Source of the DNA: Lentzea fradiae
GTDB lineage: Bacteria; Actinomycetota; Actinomycetes; Mycobacteriales; Pseudonocardiaceae
DNA: 64,000 nt
Reading direction: 5' to 3'
NCBI RefSeq assembly: GCF_900100955.1
Contig: NZ_FNCC01000021.1
Span: forward strand, 33,274-97,273
The position numbers and the translations under genes were made by a program. Under the pieces are notes generated by a model that was not told where the DNA came from, did not search any database, and worked only from the letters and a program-made list of their open reading frames with translations. Shown here piece after piece: positions 42,765 to 51,104 of the stretch; positions within the stretch are counted from its first letter, which is position 1; the number at the start of each line of letters is the position of its first letter.

Positions 42765-43179
42765 GCGGGTGTTGGTGACTCCCATCAGGTCTTTTGCCTG
42801 GCGGATGATCTTGTCGGACCTGGTGGGTACGTTGGGTTGCAGGGGGTCCTGAGGTTGGGGGGACGCCTGCGTCAGCCTGCGGGCGTGGGGCGGCGGTGCG
42901 CGTTGGTGGCAGCCGCCTTGCGATCGGCCGTCGTGTGATCGGCCGCCTTGTGATCGGTCGTCGCGTGATCAGGCGCCGGGTGGGCGGTCGCCAAGCGATC
43001 AGCTACCGGGCGGGTGGCCACCGGGCGTTGAGCGCTTCACCCAGGGGGCTCTGCCCCCGCTGAGCTTCGCTCCTCGTCTCGGGCCGTTGGGCCTCGGCTT
43101 GCCCGGGCTCGTGGCCGGCTGGCGAGCGCCGGGTCACTTTGGGCCACCGGGGGGTCGCTGCTCGTGTGAAGATGCAGGG
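42765..43179. other. Intergenic stretch with short tandem repeats
   Basis: 415 bases without a supported gene. It holds a four-unit 15-bp repeat at 42913-42972, and the purine/pyrimidine pattern suggests older decayed units on its right. The last part is close to the npdG start. No RNA gene recognised. Confidence 0.5.
42913..42972. repeat. 15-bp tandem repeat, four units
   Basis: CCGCCTTGCGATCGG, CCGTCGTGTGATCGG, CCGCCTTGTGATCGG and TCGTCGCGTGATCAG follow each other without gaps. The consensus ends in GATCGG. Between the RNB and npdG genes; non-coding. Confidence 0.75.
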
Positions 43180-43845
43180 GTGACAGAGATTCGTGACCTC
43201 ACCGTCGGCGTCCTGGGTGGCACTGGAGCCCAGGGCAAGGGGCTCGCCATCCGGTGGGCCAAGGCGGGACTCAAGGTGATCATCGGCTCTCGCAGTGCTG
43301 AGCGTGCTGAGCTGGCGGCCAAGGAGATCGTCGAGGTCGCCGGTGGTGATGTCCGGGGTGCGGACAACTCCGACTGCGCCGCCGACTCCGACATCGTGCT
43401 CGTCGCCGTGCCTTGGGACGGGCACGGGGATCTGCTCGGCTCGTTGCGGGACCAGTTGGCCGGGAAGATCGTCATCGACTGCGTCAACCCGCTCGGGTTC
43501 GACAAGCAGGGGCCGTTCGCGTTGCCCGTCACCGAGGGCAGTGCTGCTCAGCAGGCCGAGCTGTTGTTGCCGGAGTCGCGGGTCACGGCTGCGTTCCACC
43601 ACGTGTCGGCGGTGTTGCTGGCCGATCTGAGTGTGCCCGAAGTGGACATGGACGTGCTGGTGCTGGGTGACGATCGCGAGGCCACGGACACCGTCCGGGC
43701 GCTGGCGGAGCTGGTGCCCGGGTTCCGGGGGGTTTACGGCGGGCGGTTGCGGAACGCTCATCAGGTCGAGGCGTTCACGGCCAACCTGATCGCGGTGAAC
43801 CGCCGGTACAAGACGCACGCCGGGCTCAAGATCACGGGTGTCTGA
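43180..43845 (+). CDS. npdG: F420H2:NADP oxidoreductase
   Basis: 221 residues from GTG 43180. The Rossmann motif VGVLGGTGAQGKGLAIRWAK and IIGSRSAERAELAA bind NADP. VLVAVPWDGHGDLL and VIDCVNPLGF are typical of the family, and the C-terminus has the helix-rich NAHQVEAFTANLIAVNRRYK. It passes hydride between NADPH and cofactor F420, as expected in an actinomycete that makes F420. The next gene overlaps its stop by one base. Confidence 0.88.
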   Translation: MTEIRDLTVGVLGGTGAQGKGLAIRWAKAGLKVIIGSRSAERAELAAKEIVEVAGGDVRGADNSDCAADSDIVLVAVPWDGHGDLLGSLRDQLAGKIVIDCVNPLGFDKQGPFALPVTEGSAAQQAELLLPESRVTAAFHHVSAVLLADLSVPEVDMDVLVLGDDREATDTVRALAELVPGFRGVYGGRLRNAHQVEAFTANLIAVNRRYKTHAGLKITGV

Positions 43846-44600
43846 TGCTTCCCGTCGACGACCTCGGTGAGCCGGTGGCGCTGGACCGGCCCCGGCGGGT
43901 GGTGAGTCTGGTGCCGTCGATCACCGAGGCCGTCGCGGTCAGTGTGCCCGGAGTGTTGGCCGGGGCCACTGACTACTGCACGCATCCGTCCTCTTTGGAC
44001 GTTGCTCGCGTTGGTGGGTCGAAGTACCCGGACGTGGACGCGGTGCTCGCGCTGGGGCCGGATCTCGTCGTGGCCAACTCCGAGGAGAACCGGGCCGAGG
44101 ACGTCGACCGGTTGCGGGCCAACGGTATTCGGGTGTGGGTGACCGAGGCGCCCGCGACGGTGCCGATGGCGTTGAAGTCGTTGCGGCGGTTGTTCGGGCT
44201 GGCCTGGGGCGTCGAGCCGGAGTGGCTTGTGCGGGCCGAGGAGTTGTGGCGTGACGTCGAGCCGCGCCGGCTTTCCGCTGTGGTGCCGGTGTGGCGGCGG
44301 CCGTGGGTGGTGGTCGGGCGGGACACGTTCGCCACGGATGTGTTGCGGCGTCTCGGGGTTGAGAACGTCTACGCGTCCGATGACGAGCGGTATCCGCGGC
44401 CTTCGTTGCAGGAGCTGAACGAACGGCGGCCCGATCTCGTGGTGCTGCCGGACGAGCCGTACCTGTTCACCCACGAGGACGGGCCGGAGAGCTTTCCCGG
44501 ACTGCCCTACGCGCTGGTCAACGGGCGGCACCTGACCTGGTACGGGCCGTCGCTGGTGGAGGCGCGGGACAGTCTCGGGAAGGCACTGGGGCTGGGTTAG
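43845..44600 (+). CDS. BtuF-like helical-backbone metal receptor, no signal peptide
   Basis: 251 residues resembling cobalamin/siderophore-binding proteins: RRVVSLVPSITEAVAV at the N-terminus, VGGSKYPDVDAVLALGPDLV, and RRPDLVVLPDEPYLF. Unlike transport-binding proteins, it has no signal peptide or lipobox, so it is probably cytoplasmic, and no ABC transporter genes are adjacent. Its function may differ from uptake. Coupled to npdG by overlap. Confidence 0.78.
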   Translation: MLPVDDLGEPVALDRPRRVVSLVPSITEAVAVSVPGVLAGATDYCTHPSSLDVARVGGSKYPDVDAVLALGPDLVVANSEENRAEDVDRLRANGIRVWVTEAPATVPMALKSLRRLFGLAWGVEPEWLVRAEELWRDVEPRRLSAVVPVWRRPWVVVGRDTFATDVLRRLGVENVYASDDERYPRPSLQELNERRPDLVVLPDEPYLFTHEDGPESFPGLPYALVNGRHLTWYGPSLVEARDSLGKALGLG

Positions 44601-45556
44601 CCGCGGAAGCGGTCCGTCGCCTCCAGCAGGGCGGCGAGGATGCCCGGTTCGTCGTAGGCGTGGCCCGCGTCGGGGACCAGCACCAGGTCCGAGCCCGGCC
44701 ACGCGCGGTGGAGGTCCCAGGCCGTGACGGCGGGGGTGGCCATGTCGTAGCGGCCCTGCACGATGACGCCGGGGATGTCCGCCAGGCGGGTGGCGTCCCT
44801 GATCAGCTGGCCCTCGTCGAGCCAGCCCTTGTTGACGAAGTAGTGGTTCTCGATCCTCGCGAACGCCAGCGCGTACTCGGGCACGGCGAACTCCGCCACC
44901 AGTTCCGGGCGGGGGTGGAGCGTGACGGTGGCGCCTTCCCAGGTGCTCCACGCCACCGCCGCCGGGCCGTGGACGTCGGGGTCCGGGTCGGCCAGGAGCC
45001 GCGCGAACAGCTCGACGGGGTCGCCGTCCAGGTTCTCGATGGGGCGCTGGAACTTCTCCCACAGGTCGGGGAAGACGTTGGCCGCGCCGCCTCGGTAGTA
45101 CCAGTCCAGTTCGGACGCCCGGAGCGTGAAGATGCCGCGCAGCACCAGTTCCGTGACGCGGTCCGGGTGGGTTTCCGCGTAGGCGAGCGCCAGGGTCGAG
45201 CCCCAGGAGCCGCCGAAGACCTGCCAGCGCTCGACGTCGAGCGCCTCGCGCAGGCGTTCCATGTCGGCGACGAGGTGCCAGGTGGTGTTCAGCGACAGGT
45301 CGGTCGTGGTGGAGGCGTGCGGGAGGGAACGGCCGCAGCCGCGCTGGTCGAACAGGATGATCCGGTAGGCGTCCGGGTCGAACAGGCGGCGGTGCGCCGG
45401 GGAACACCCGCCGCCGGGGCCTCCGTGCAGGAACACGACGGGCTTGCCCGCCGGGTTTCCGCACTCCTCCCAGTACACGAGGTTGCCGTCACCGGTGTCC
45501 AGGTGACCTGACGTGCGGGGCTCGATCTCCGGGTACATGGGGCCATCGTCGGCCAT
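44597..45556 (-). CDS. pip: Proline iminopeptidase
   Basis: 319 residues from ATG 45556 (upstream ATGs at 45580 and 45574 and a later one at 45538 are possible). Alpha/beta hydrolase with oxyanion segment VFLHGGPGGGCSP, DQRGCGRSLPH, nucleophile in GGSWGSTLAL, and late ...VIVQGRYDMATP and VPDAGHAYDEPG providing Asp and His. These are the hallmarks of peptidase family S33 proline iminopeptidases, which release N-terminal proline. Convergent with the receptor-like gene by 4 bases. Confidence 0.92.
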   Translation of the reverse strand: MADDGPMYPEIEPRTSGHLDTGDGNLVYWEECGNPAGKPVVFLHGGPGGGCSPAHRRLFDPDAYRIILFDQRGCGRSLPHASTTTDLSLNTTWHLVADMERLREALDVERWQVFGGSWGSTLALAYAETHPDRVTELVLRGIFTLRASELDWYYRGGAANVFPDLWEKFQRPIENLDGDPVELFARLLADPDPDVHGPAAVAWSTWEGATVTLHPRPELVAEFAVPEYALAFARIENHYFVNKGWLDEGQLIRDATRLADIPGVIVQGRYDMATPAVTAWDLHRAWPGSDLVLVPDAGHAYDEPGILAALLEATDRFRG

Positions 45557-45922
45557 CCGCCTGTTGATACGCATCAACACAGCTCACAGGCTCGCAACCG
45601 GCCGGGTGGACGCATCCGGTGTAGCCTCGGCCGCGGAACAGGTCGCGCCTGCGGAGCGTCGTGCGGGGGCGGTGCGAGCGCGGTCGCGGACCGCCGGGCC
45701 CGCCTGGCTGGACGACGGCGCGGTGCTGGTCGAGGCTGGCTTTCTCGCCCGGCCGTGCAGGTGTGCGAGTCATCCCTGAGGCTGCCGCGACCGTCCTTCC
45801 ATCATCGGAAAGTCCCAGTGGTGACGCTGGCTGTGGTGATGACGGCTGCCCTGCACACGCCCCGCCCGTGAGTTCGCGCATCCCCGCGAACAGCAGCACC
45901 CCACTCCCCATCGGAGGCATTC
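45557..45922. other. Divergent intergenic region
   Basis: 366 bases between the pip and amidase starts. No supported gene or RNA. It contains the ribosome site GGAGG (six bases before the amidase ATG) and the promoters of both genes, whose hexamers I could not fix. Confidence 0.5.
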
Positions 45923-46795
45923 ATGCCCGACTTGTGGCTGCCGGGATACGAGCGCTGGGAACTGCCCGGCGTGCCCGGCGTGCCCTACGACGAGTTCGAC
46001 GACCCCAAGGCGTTGCTGCACACCACGGAGGGCAGCACGGTGGAAGGCGCTGTGCAGGCGTACAGATCCTTCCCGCCGCAGCTGATCGTGGACCCGGTCC
46101 GCAGACGCAAGATCCAGCACATCCCGCTCAACCGGGGTGGCTACGCGCTGTGGAACGCCGACGCCGACGACTCGCGTTGCTTCCAGGTCGAGATCGTCGG
46201 GTTCGCGGCGCAGACGCACCTGTGGCCGGACGAGGTGCTGAGATGGCTCGGCGAGGAGCTCGCGCGGCCGCTGCACGAGTACGGCGGAGTGCCGTACGTC
46301 GTGGTGTGGAAGGGCTTCCGCCGTGACGGCGAGATGCCGTACCCGCTGGCGACGCCGTCGAGCCCGCTGCGGCTCACCCAGGCCGAGCTCGACTCGTTCT
46401 CCGGGTTCCTCGGCCACCAGCACGTCCCCGGTGACGACCACTGGGACCCCGGCGGCCTGAACGTCGGCCGCATTCTCGAGCACGCGCAGAACAAGGAGGA
46501 ACTCCCCGTGAACATCCTCGGGCAGGACGGCAAGTGGTACCCGGCTGAGCAGGTGTTCTTCTGGATGGGCCAGGACCTGCGCCGCCTGGAGGCCAAAGTG
46601 GACGCGATGACCGGCCGCGTGAGCGACAGGGAGGCGCAGGTCCTCGCGACCGTGCGGTCCCTGCCCGCGGGCGACGACGCCGAGGCGTTCGCCGCGGCGG
46701 TCGCGGCGCAGATGCCGCCGGGCATGACGCCGGACGAGGTGCGTGACGCGCTCGACGACGTGCTGCGCCGCGCCCCGCAGAGCGTTCCGGAATAG
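45923..46795 (+). CDS. N-acetylmuramoyl-L-alanine amidase-like protein
   Basis: 290 residues, no signal peptide. The first ~180 residues resemble an Amidase_2/PGRP domain: KALLHTTEGSTVEGAVQAY with a first zinc His, FQVEIVGFA, and HVPGDDHWDPGGLNVGRIL with the later His ligands. A helical tail follows (LRRLEAKVDAMTGRVSDREA) and an Ala-rich end. Lack of a secretion signal and a coiled C-terminal tail recall phage endolysins or their chromosomal relatives. It ends just before a perfect terminator. Confidence 0.8.
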   Translation: MPDLWLPGYERWELPGVPGVPYDEFDDPKALLHTTEGSTVEGAVQAYRSFPPQLIVDPVRRRKIQHIPLNRGGYALWNADADDSRCFQVEIVGFAAQTHLWPDEVLRWLGEELARPLHEYGGVPYVVVWKGFRRDGEMPYPLATPSSPLRLTQAELDSFSGFLGHQHVPGDDHWDPGGLNVGRILEHAQNKEELPVNILGQDGKWYPAEQVFFWMGQDLRRLEAKVDAMTGRVSDREAQVLATVRSLPAGDDAEAFAAAVAAQMPPGMTPDEVRDALDDVLRRAPQSVPE

Positions 46796-46801
46796 CGGAA
46801 A

Positions 46802-46831
46802 GGCCCCGTGCACCGGCCGGTGCACGGGGCC
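46802..46831. terminator. Perfect 30-base palindromic terminator
   Basis: GGCCCCGTGCACC and its exact complement meet around a GGCC centre, between the convergent amidase and panB genes. Confidence 0.85.
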
Positions 46832-46846
46832 TCGCGGGGTTCCTGC

Positions 46847-47701
46847 TCAGTGGAAGGTGTGCTCCGGGCCGGGGAACTGCTGGCCGCGCACCTCGTTGGC
46901 GAACTCGGTGGCCGCGCCGAGCATGACCTCGGCGAGGTTGGCGTAGCGCTTGACGAAGCGCGGGCCCTTGCCGCGGCGCAGGCCCATCATGTCCTGCCAC
47001 ACGAGCACCTGGGCGTCGGTGTCCGGACCGGCGCCGATGCCGACGGTCGGGATGACCAGGTCGTGCGTGATCTGCTTCGCGACCTCGGCGGTCACCATCT
47101 CCAGCACGACCGCGAACGCGCCCGCCTCCTGCACCGCGAGGGCGTCCTGCACGACCACGTCGTGGTTGTCGTGCCGGCCCTGCACGCGGTAGCCGCCGAG
47201 CTGGTGCTCGGACTGCGGCGTGAAGCCGATGTGCGCCATGACGGGGATGCCCGCGGCCGTGATCGCGCGGATGTGCGGCGCGAAGTAGGCGCCGCCCTCC
47301 AGCTTGACCGCATGCGCCTGGCCTTCCTTCATGAACCGCACGGCCGTCGCGACGGCCTGCTCCACCGACACCTGGTAGGAGCCGAACGGCAGGTCGGCGA
47401 CCACGAGCGCGCGCCGCGTCGAGCGCGTGACGGCGCGGACGAGGGGGACGAGCTCGTCGACGGTGACGGGCAGCGAGGTCTCGTGGCCGTAGACGTTGTT
47501 CGACGCGGAGTCACCGACGAGGAGCACGGGGATGCCCGCCTCGTCGAAGATCTCGGCCGTGTACATGTCGTACGAGGTGAGCATGGGCCACGCTTCGCCA
47601 CGTTCCTTCATCTCGCGGAGGTGGTGAACGCGGACGCGCTTGGCCGGGGGCTTCTGACCCGCTCCGGAGCCGTAGGGCGCGGAAACTTCGGCAGTGGTCA
47701 T
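46847..47701 (-). CDS. panB: 3-methyl-2-oxobutanoate hydroxymethyltransferase
   Basis: 284 residues from ATG 47701 with GGAAAGGAA upstream. It has the PanB signature: MLTSYDMYTAEIFDEAGIPV, LLVGDSASNNVYGHE (Mg-binding Asp), VVADLPFGSYQVS, AVKLEGG and VMAHIGFTPQSEHQLGGYRV, then PTVGIGAGPDTDAQVLVWQD. It is the first committed enzyme of pantothenate synthesis. Neighbour of the Hip1-like hydrolases and glnA2, as in mycobacteria. The 240-bp divergent region upstream also controls the XRE-ImmA gene. Confidence 0.95.
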   Translation of the reverse strand: MTTAEVSAPYGSGAGQKPPAKRVRVHHLREMKERGEAWPMLTSYDMYTAEIFDEAGIPVLLVGDSASNNVYGHETSLPVTVDELVPLVRAVTRSTRRALVVADLPFGSYQVSVEQAVATAVRFMKEGQAHAVKLEGGAYFAPHIRAITAAGIPVMAHIGFTPQSEHQLGGYRVQGRHDNHDVVVQDALAVQEAGAFAVVLEMVTAEVAKQITHDLVIPTVGIGAGPDTDAQVLVWQDMMGLRRGKGPRFVKRYANLAEVMLGAATEFANEVRGQQFPGPEHTFH

Positions 47702-47923
47702 CGTCGACCGTTCCTTTCCTCGAGGCCCGTGTGCACGGGTCCCCGGGCGCTTGGTGCACGGTTGCCGGGCTCCAGAGTGACACCGTTGGGAGGCAACCGG
47801 CACCGGATGCGGTCTCCCTCACAACGGATGTGCGTCACTGCACCGATTCCGGCGGCCCTTTGCGCTGTTCGCACACAGTGATCGGAGAGCGCAGGCCGGT
47901 TGCCGTGACCTGGGCCACCGGAT

Positions 47924-47938
47924 GTGCGAAAATCGCAC
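47924..47938. promoter_or_regulatory. GTGCGA-AAA-TCGCAC operator at the XRE-ImmA start
   Basis: A perfect 6-bp dyad ends one base before the ATG at 47940. No ribosome site exists, so the transcript is probably leaderless and the dyad lies over the promoter/start. A lone TCGCAC half-site occurs near 47869 in the same intergenic region. Autorepression by the XRE product is likely. Confidence 0.55.
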
Positions 47939-47939
47939 G

Positions 47940-49019
47940 ATGGGCGAGGTGCGCGAGTGGAGCCAGGTGGGTGAGCGGGTGCGTGACGCCCGGATCGGTG
48001 CCGGTCTCTCGCAGGCCGAACTGGGCGCCGCGCTGTCGCTCGACCGCACCATGATCGCCAAGATCGAGGCCGGCACGCGCAGAGTCGACGCGTTGGAGCT
48101 GACCAGGCTCGCGACCGCCCTCGACGTTCCGCTGGACTACTTCCTCCACACCGCTTCGGCGGTGTTGTCGAGGCGTGCAGAGTTCAGCGAAGACACCGCC
48201 ACCGACGCCGGTCGGCAGGTTCACCGGCTGGACGCGTGCCTGGAAGCCTGGGCGCGAGACGTTCGCCAGCTCGTCGATCTCGGAACGCTGTCGCCCCGGA
48301 CGCCCCGTCGCAAGGACGGCGTCGCTACCGATGACGATGCGAGGCGTGTGGCGTTGCAGATCAGACGCGACGCCGGTCTCGCACTCGAACCGGTCCAGTC
48401 GTTGATGGACCTGTGCGAACGGAACGGGCAGTACGTGCTCGTCGCCGATCTTCCGGGAGACGGCGCGTCCATGGTGGTCGGTGACGACCTCGCCGTCGCG
48501 GTGGTCAGCAGGTCCGCGGATCCAGGTCGCCGACGGGCGACGGCGGCGCACGAGCTCGGGCACATGGTGCTCGGCGACGCGTACTCCAGCGACCTCGGAG
48601 TCCACACGTCACTTCGCGACCGGGAAGCGGTGATCGACGCGTTCGCGGCGGAGTTGTTGCTCCCCCGCGAGGCGGTCTCGAAGGCGCGGAGCCGGCAGGA
48701 CCTCGTCGAGCTGGCGGCGCGCTACCGCACGTCGTGGTCCTTGGCGACACGTCAGGCTCGGCTTGCCGAGGTCGTGGACGCGGCCGAGGCGCACGCCTGG
48801 AAGAAGCGGACACCGACCAGGGCCGAGCTGATGGACGCGGTCGGTTGGGCACCACAACCCGATCTCAACGCCGTCCGGGTGCCCCGCGGCTATGCCACGG
48901 CCGTGATGGAGGCGTGGAAGCGCGATCTGCTGACGTCGTCTCGCGTGGTGGAGCTGATGCACGGTCAGGTCGCGGAAGCCGATCTGCCCGTCGCGCCTGA
49001 CGATGAAGTAGCGCCATGA
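47940..49019 (+). CDS. XRE regulator with ImmA/IrrE metallopeptidase domain
   Basis: 359 residues. The N-terminal XRE HTH spans about 10-65 (RDARIGAGLSQAELGAALSL, KIEAGTRRVDALEL). The C-terminal zinc peptidase has AAHELGHMVLGD (His204, Glu205, His208) and then AFAAELLLPREAV. Such proteins relieve repression by cleaving a repressor, or act as antitoxin-like regulators. The gene is followed, with a 4-base overlap, by the remnant of a PIN-type toxin. ATG 47922 is an alternative start within the operator. Confidence 0.88.
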   Translation: MGEVREWSQVGERVRDARIGAGLSQAELGAALSLDRTMIAKIEAGTRRVDALELTRLATALDVPLDYFLHTASAVLSRRAEFSEDTATDAGRQVHRLDACLEAWARDVRQLVDLGTLSPRTPRRKDGVATDDDARRVALQIRRDAGLALEPVQSLMDLCERNGQYVLVADLPGDGASMVVGDDLAVAVVSRSADPGRRRATAAHELGHMVLGDAYSSDLGVHTSLRDREAVIDAFAAELLLPREAVSKARSRQDLVELAARYRTSWSLATRQARLAEVVDAAEAHAWKKRTPTRAELMDAVGWAPQPDLNAVRVPRGYATAVMEAWKRDLLTSSRVVELMHGQVAEADLPVAPDDEVAP

Positions 49020-49182
49020 CGCTGACCAAGCCGCTGGTCTTCGACACCACGTGCCTGGCGCACTTCGCTCTGATCGAACGACTCGACGTGCTCGGTGATC
49101 TGCTGAGCGGCAGGGAGTGCGGTTGCCCTGCACCGGTCCGGGGTTCGCCGCCTTCGCGAGAAGCACCGGACTGCTGCCCTGA
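49016..49182 (+). pseudogene. Decayed PIN-domain toxin (internal deletion)
   Basis: The start overlaps the XRE-ImmA stop. The first ~36 codons read MTLTKPLVFDTTCLAHFALI and RLDVLGDLLSGREC, the first strand/helix of a PIN nuclease with its Asp. From 49117 a different frame reads VRLPCTGPGFAAFARSTGLL and stops at 49182, which matches the C-terminal tail I remember for PIN partners of XRE-ImmA proteins. The catalytic middle (~100 residues) is missing and the join changes frame. So the toxin is dead while its partner is intact. Confidence 0.65.
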
Positions 49183-49192
49183 AGCCGCAGAC

Positions 49193-49840
49193 CTACCGGT
49201 CCAGGTAGGCCAGCACCGCCTGCACCCGCCGGTCCCCGGACCCGTCCTCGCTGTTCAGCCCGAGCTTCAGGAACACGTTCCCGATGTGCTTGTGCACGGC
49301 CCCGGCGCTGACCACGAGCCGTTCCCCGATGGCGGCGTTGGACAGCCCCTCCGCCATCAGCCCGAGCACCTCGCGTTCCCGGGGGGACAGCACGCTCAGG
49401 GCGTCGTCGGTCTTGCGCCGCACCAGCAGCTGCGACACGACCTCCGGGTCGAGTGCCGTGCCGCCGTTCGCCACGCGGTGCAGCGAGTCGAGGAAGTCCG
49501 CGACCTTGCCGACGCGTTCCTTGAGCAGGTAGCCGACGCCGCCGCTGGTGCCGGCGAGCAGTTCGTGGGCGTAGCTCTGCTCGACCCACGCGCTCAGCAC
49601 GAGCACGGCGAGCTTCGGGTGGCGGCGGCGGGCTTCTACGGCGGCCTTCAGGCCCTCGTCGGTGAACGTGGGGGGCATGCGCACGTCGACCACGGCGATG
49701 TCCGGCTCGTGTTCGGCCACGGCGGTGAGGAAGTCGTCGGGGTTGTCGGTGGCCGCTGCGACCTCGATGCCTTCGTTGCGCAGCAACAACGTCAGGCCCT
49801 CGCGGAGCAGGGCGTCGTCTTCGGCGATCACGATGCGCAT
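49193..49840 (-). CDS. NarL/LuxR-family response regulator
   Basis: 215 residues. The receiver domain has IVIAEDDALLREGL, phospho-acceptor Asp in DIAVVDVRMPP, and LVLSAWVEQSYAHELL then GYLLKERVG. The LuxR-type HTH is at about 148-205 (LSVLSPREREVLGLMAEGLS ... VVSAGAVHKHIGNVFLKLGL). It is the partner of the histidine kinase 4 bases upstream. The target genes are unknown. Confidence 0.93.
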   Translation of the reverse strand: MRIVIAEDDALLREGLTLLLRNEGIEVAAATDNPDDFLTAVAEHEPDIAVVDVRMPPTFTDEGLKAAVEARRRHPKLAVLVLSAWVEQSYAHELLAGTSGGVGYLLKERVGKVADFLDSLHRVANGGTALDPEVVSQLLVRRKTDDALSVLSPREREVLGLMAEGLSNAAIGERLVVSAGAVHKHIGNVFLKLGLNSEDGSGDRRVQAVLAYLDR

Positions 49841-49844
49841 GGGG

Positions 49845-51035
49845 TCACTGTCCCATCGGTAGTACGACGGTGAGCACGGTGGGGCCGCCCTCGGGGCTGC
49901 TCAGGTCCGCGGTGCCGTCGAGAGCTTGGACGCGGCCGCGGATGCCGTCCAGGCCCGTTCCCCGCTTTTCGTCGGCGCCGCCTTTGCCGTCGTCGTGGAC
50001 CACGACGACCAGTTTGTCGTCGTCCACGCCGAGGCTGACCCACGCGTGCTTGGCGCCGCTGTGCTTCGCCACGTTCGTGAGGGCTTCGGCGACCGCGAAG
50101 TACGCGGCGGCCTCCACGGCGGCGGGCAGGCGTCCTAGGTGCTCGGCGGAGAGCACGCACGGCACCGGGCTGCGGGCTGCGAGTGCCTGGATCGCGCCGT
50201 CCAGGCCCAGGTCGTCGAGCACGGGCGGGTGGATGCTGCGGACGACGTTGCGCAGCTCCTCCAACGCGTCACCGGCAGCGTCCTGCGCGCGTAGCAACGC
50301 CTGCACCGCGTTGTCGGGGTTTTGCTTGAGCGTGCGTTCGGCGATGCCGAGCATCATGACGACGCCGACCAGCTTGTTCTGCGTGCCGTCGTGCAGGTTG
50401 CGTTCGATGCGGCGCAACTCGGCCCCGTGCGCCTGCAACGCCGCGGCACGGGTCGCGACGACCTCGGCCAGCCGCTTCTCCAGCGACGCCTTGGGCGGCG
50501 ACAGCAGCTTGGCCGTCCACCGGGCGTCGAAGTCGGCCAGGCGCGGGAACTGCCTGATGACCAGCGCGAGCACGATCGCGAGCGGCACGCAGAGCAGGGC
50601 CGTCGGCCACGAGTCGACGCGCAGGCCGAACGAGTTCTCCACCCCGCCGGGCACCGCCCACCAGCCCAGCAGCACGAACGGCTGCTGGACCAGGGAGCCG
50701 GGCAGCCCGATCGCCGCCGACCCGAGCGCCGTGCCGACGAAGGCGTGTTTGCCCAGGTAGACCAGCTCGCGGCGGTGTTCGGGGTCGGCCAGCACGCGTT
50801 GCGCGCGGTGCAGCCACGGGCCGTCGAGCGGGGCGGGCGAGGAGCGCTTCACACCGGCGTAGCGGAGGAGCCGCCGCCGGTCGAAGTCGACGATCCAGCG
50901 CACGTACGACGCGGTGAACGGCAGCAGCGGCAGGATGACGACGGACAGCACCAGCACGCCGATCGCCAGCCACGCCGCGATGGCCGTCAGCAGGCCCGAC
51001 GCGAGATAGACGAACGCCGCCCAGATCCGTTTCAT
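49845..51035 (-). CDS. Sensor histidine kinase (HisKA_3 type)
   Basis: 396 residues. Two hydrophobic pairs in the first ~190 residues form the membrane sensor. The dimerisation/phosphoacceptor helix has the His in RRIERNLHDGTQNKLVGVVM, and the ATPase domain shows ALTNVAKHSGAKHAWVSLGV, VHDDGKGGADEKRGTGLDGI. It phosphorylates the response regulator encoded next. The stimulus is not evident; small sensors of this type often respond to envelope stress. Confidence 0.92.
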   Translation of the reverse strand: MKRIWAAFVYLASGLLTAIAAWLAIGVLVLSVVILPLLPFTASYVRWIVDFDRRRLLRYAGVKRSSPAPLDGPWLHRAQRVLADPEHRRELVYLGKHAFVGTALGSAAIGLPGSLVQQPFVLLGWWAVPGGVENSFGLRVDSWPTALLCVPLAIVLALVIRQFPRLADFDARWTAKLLSPPKASLEKRLAEVVATRAAALQAHGAELRRIERNLHDGTQNKLVGVVMMLGIAERTLKQNPDNAVQALLRAQDAAGDALEELRNVVRSIHPPVLDDLGLDGAIQALAARSPVPCVLSAEHLGRLPAAVEAAAYFAVAEALTNVAKHSGAKHAWVSLGVDDDKLVVVVHDDGKGGADEKRGTGLDGIRGRVQALDGTADLSSPEGGPTVLTVVLPMGQ

Positions 51036-51104
51036 GAGGAGAAACGTAGCCGGGCGGCGTGTCGCGGCGCGGTGGAGCAGACTCCACTCCTGCGGGTGGG
51101 GAGG

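Noticed and set aside
49183..49873. Continuation of the PIN frame as a 285-aa protein
   Set aside because: After ~36 codons it runs antisense through the response regulator gene and is not protein-like.
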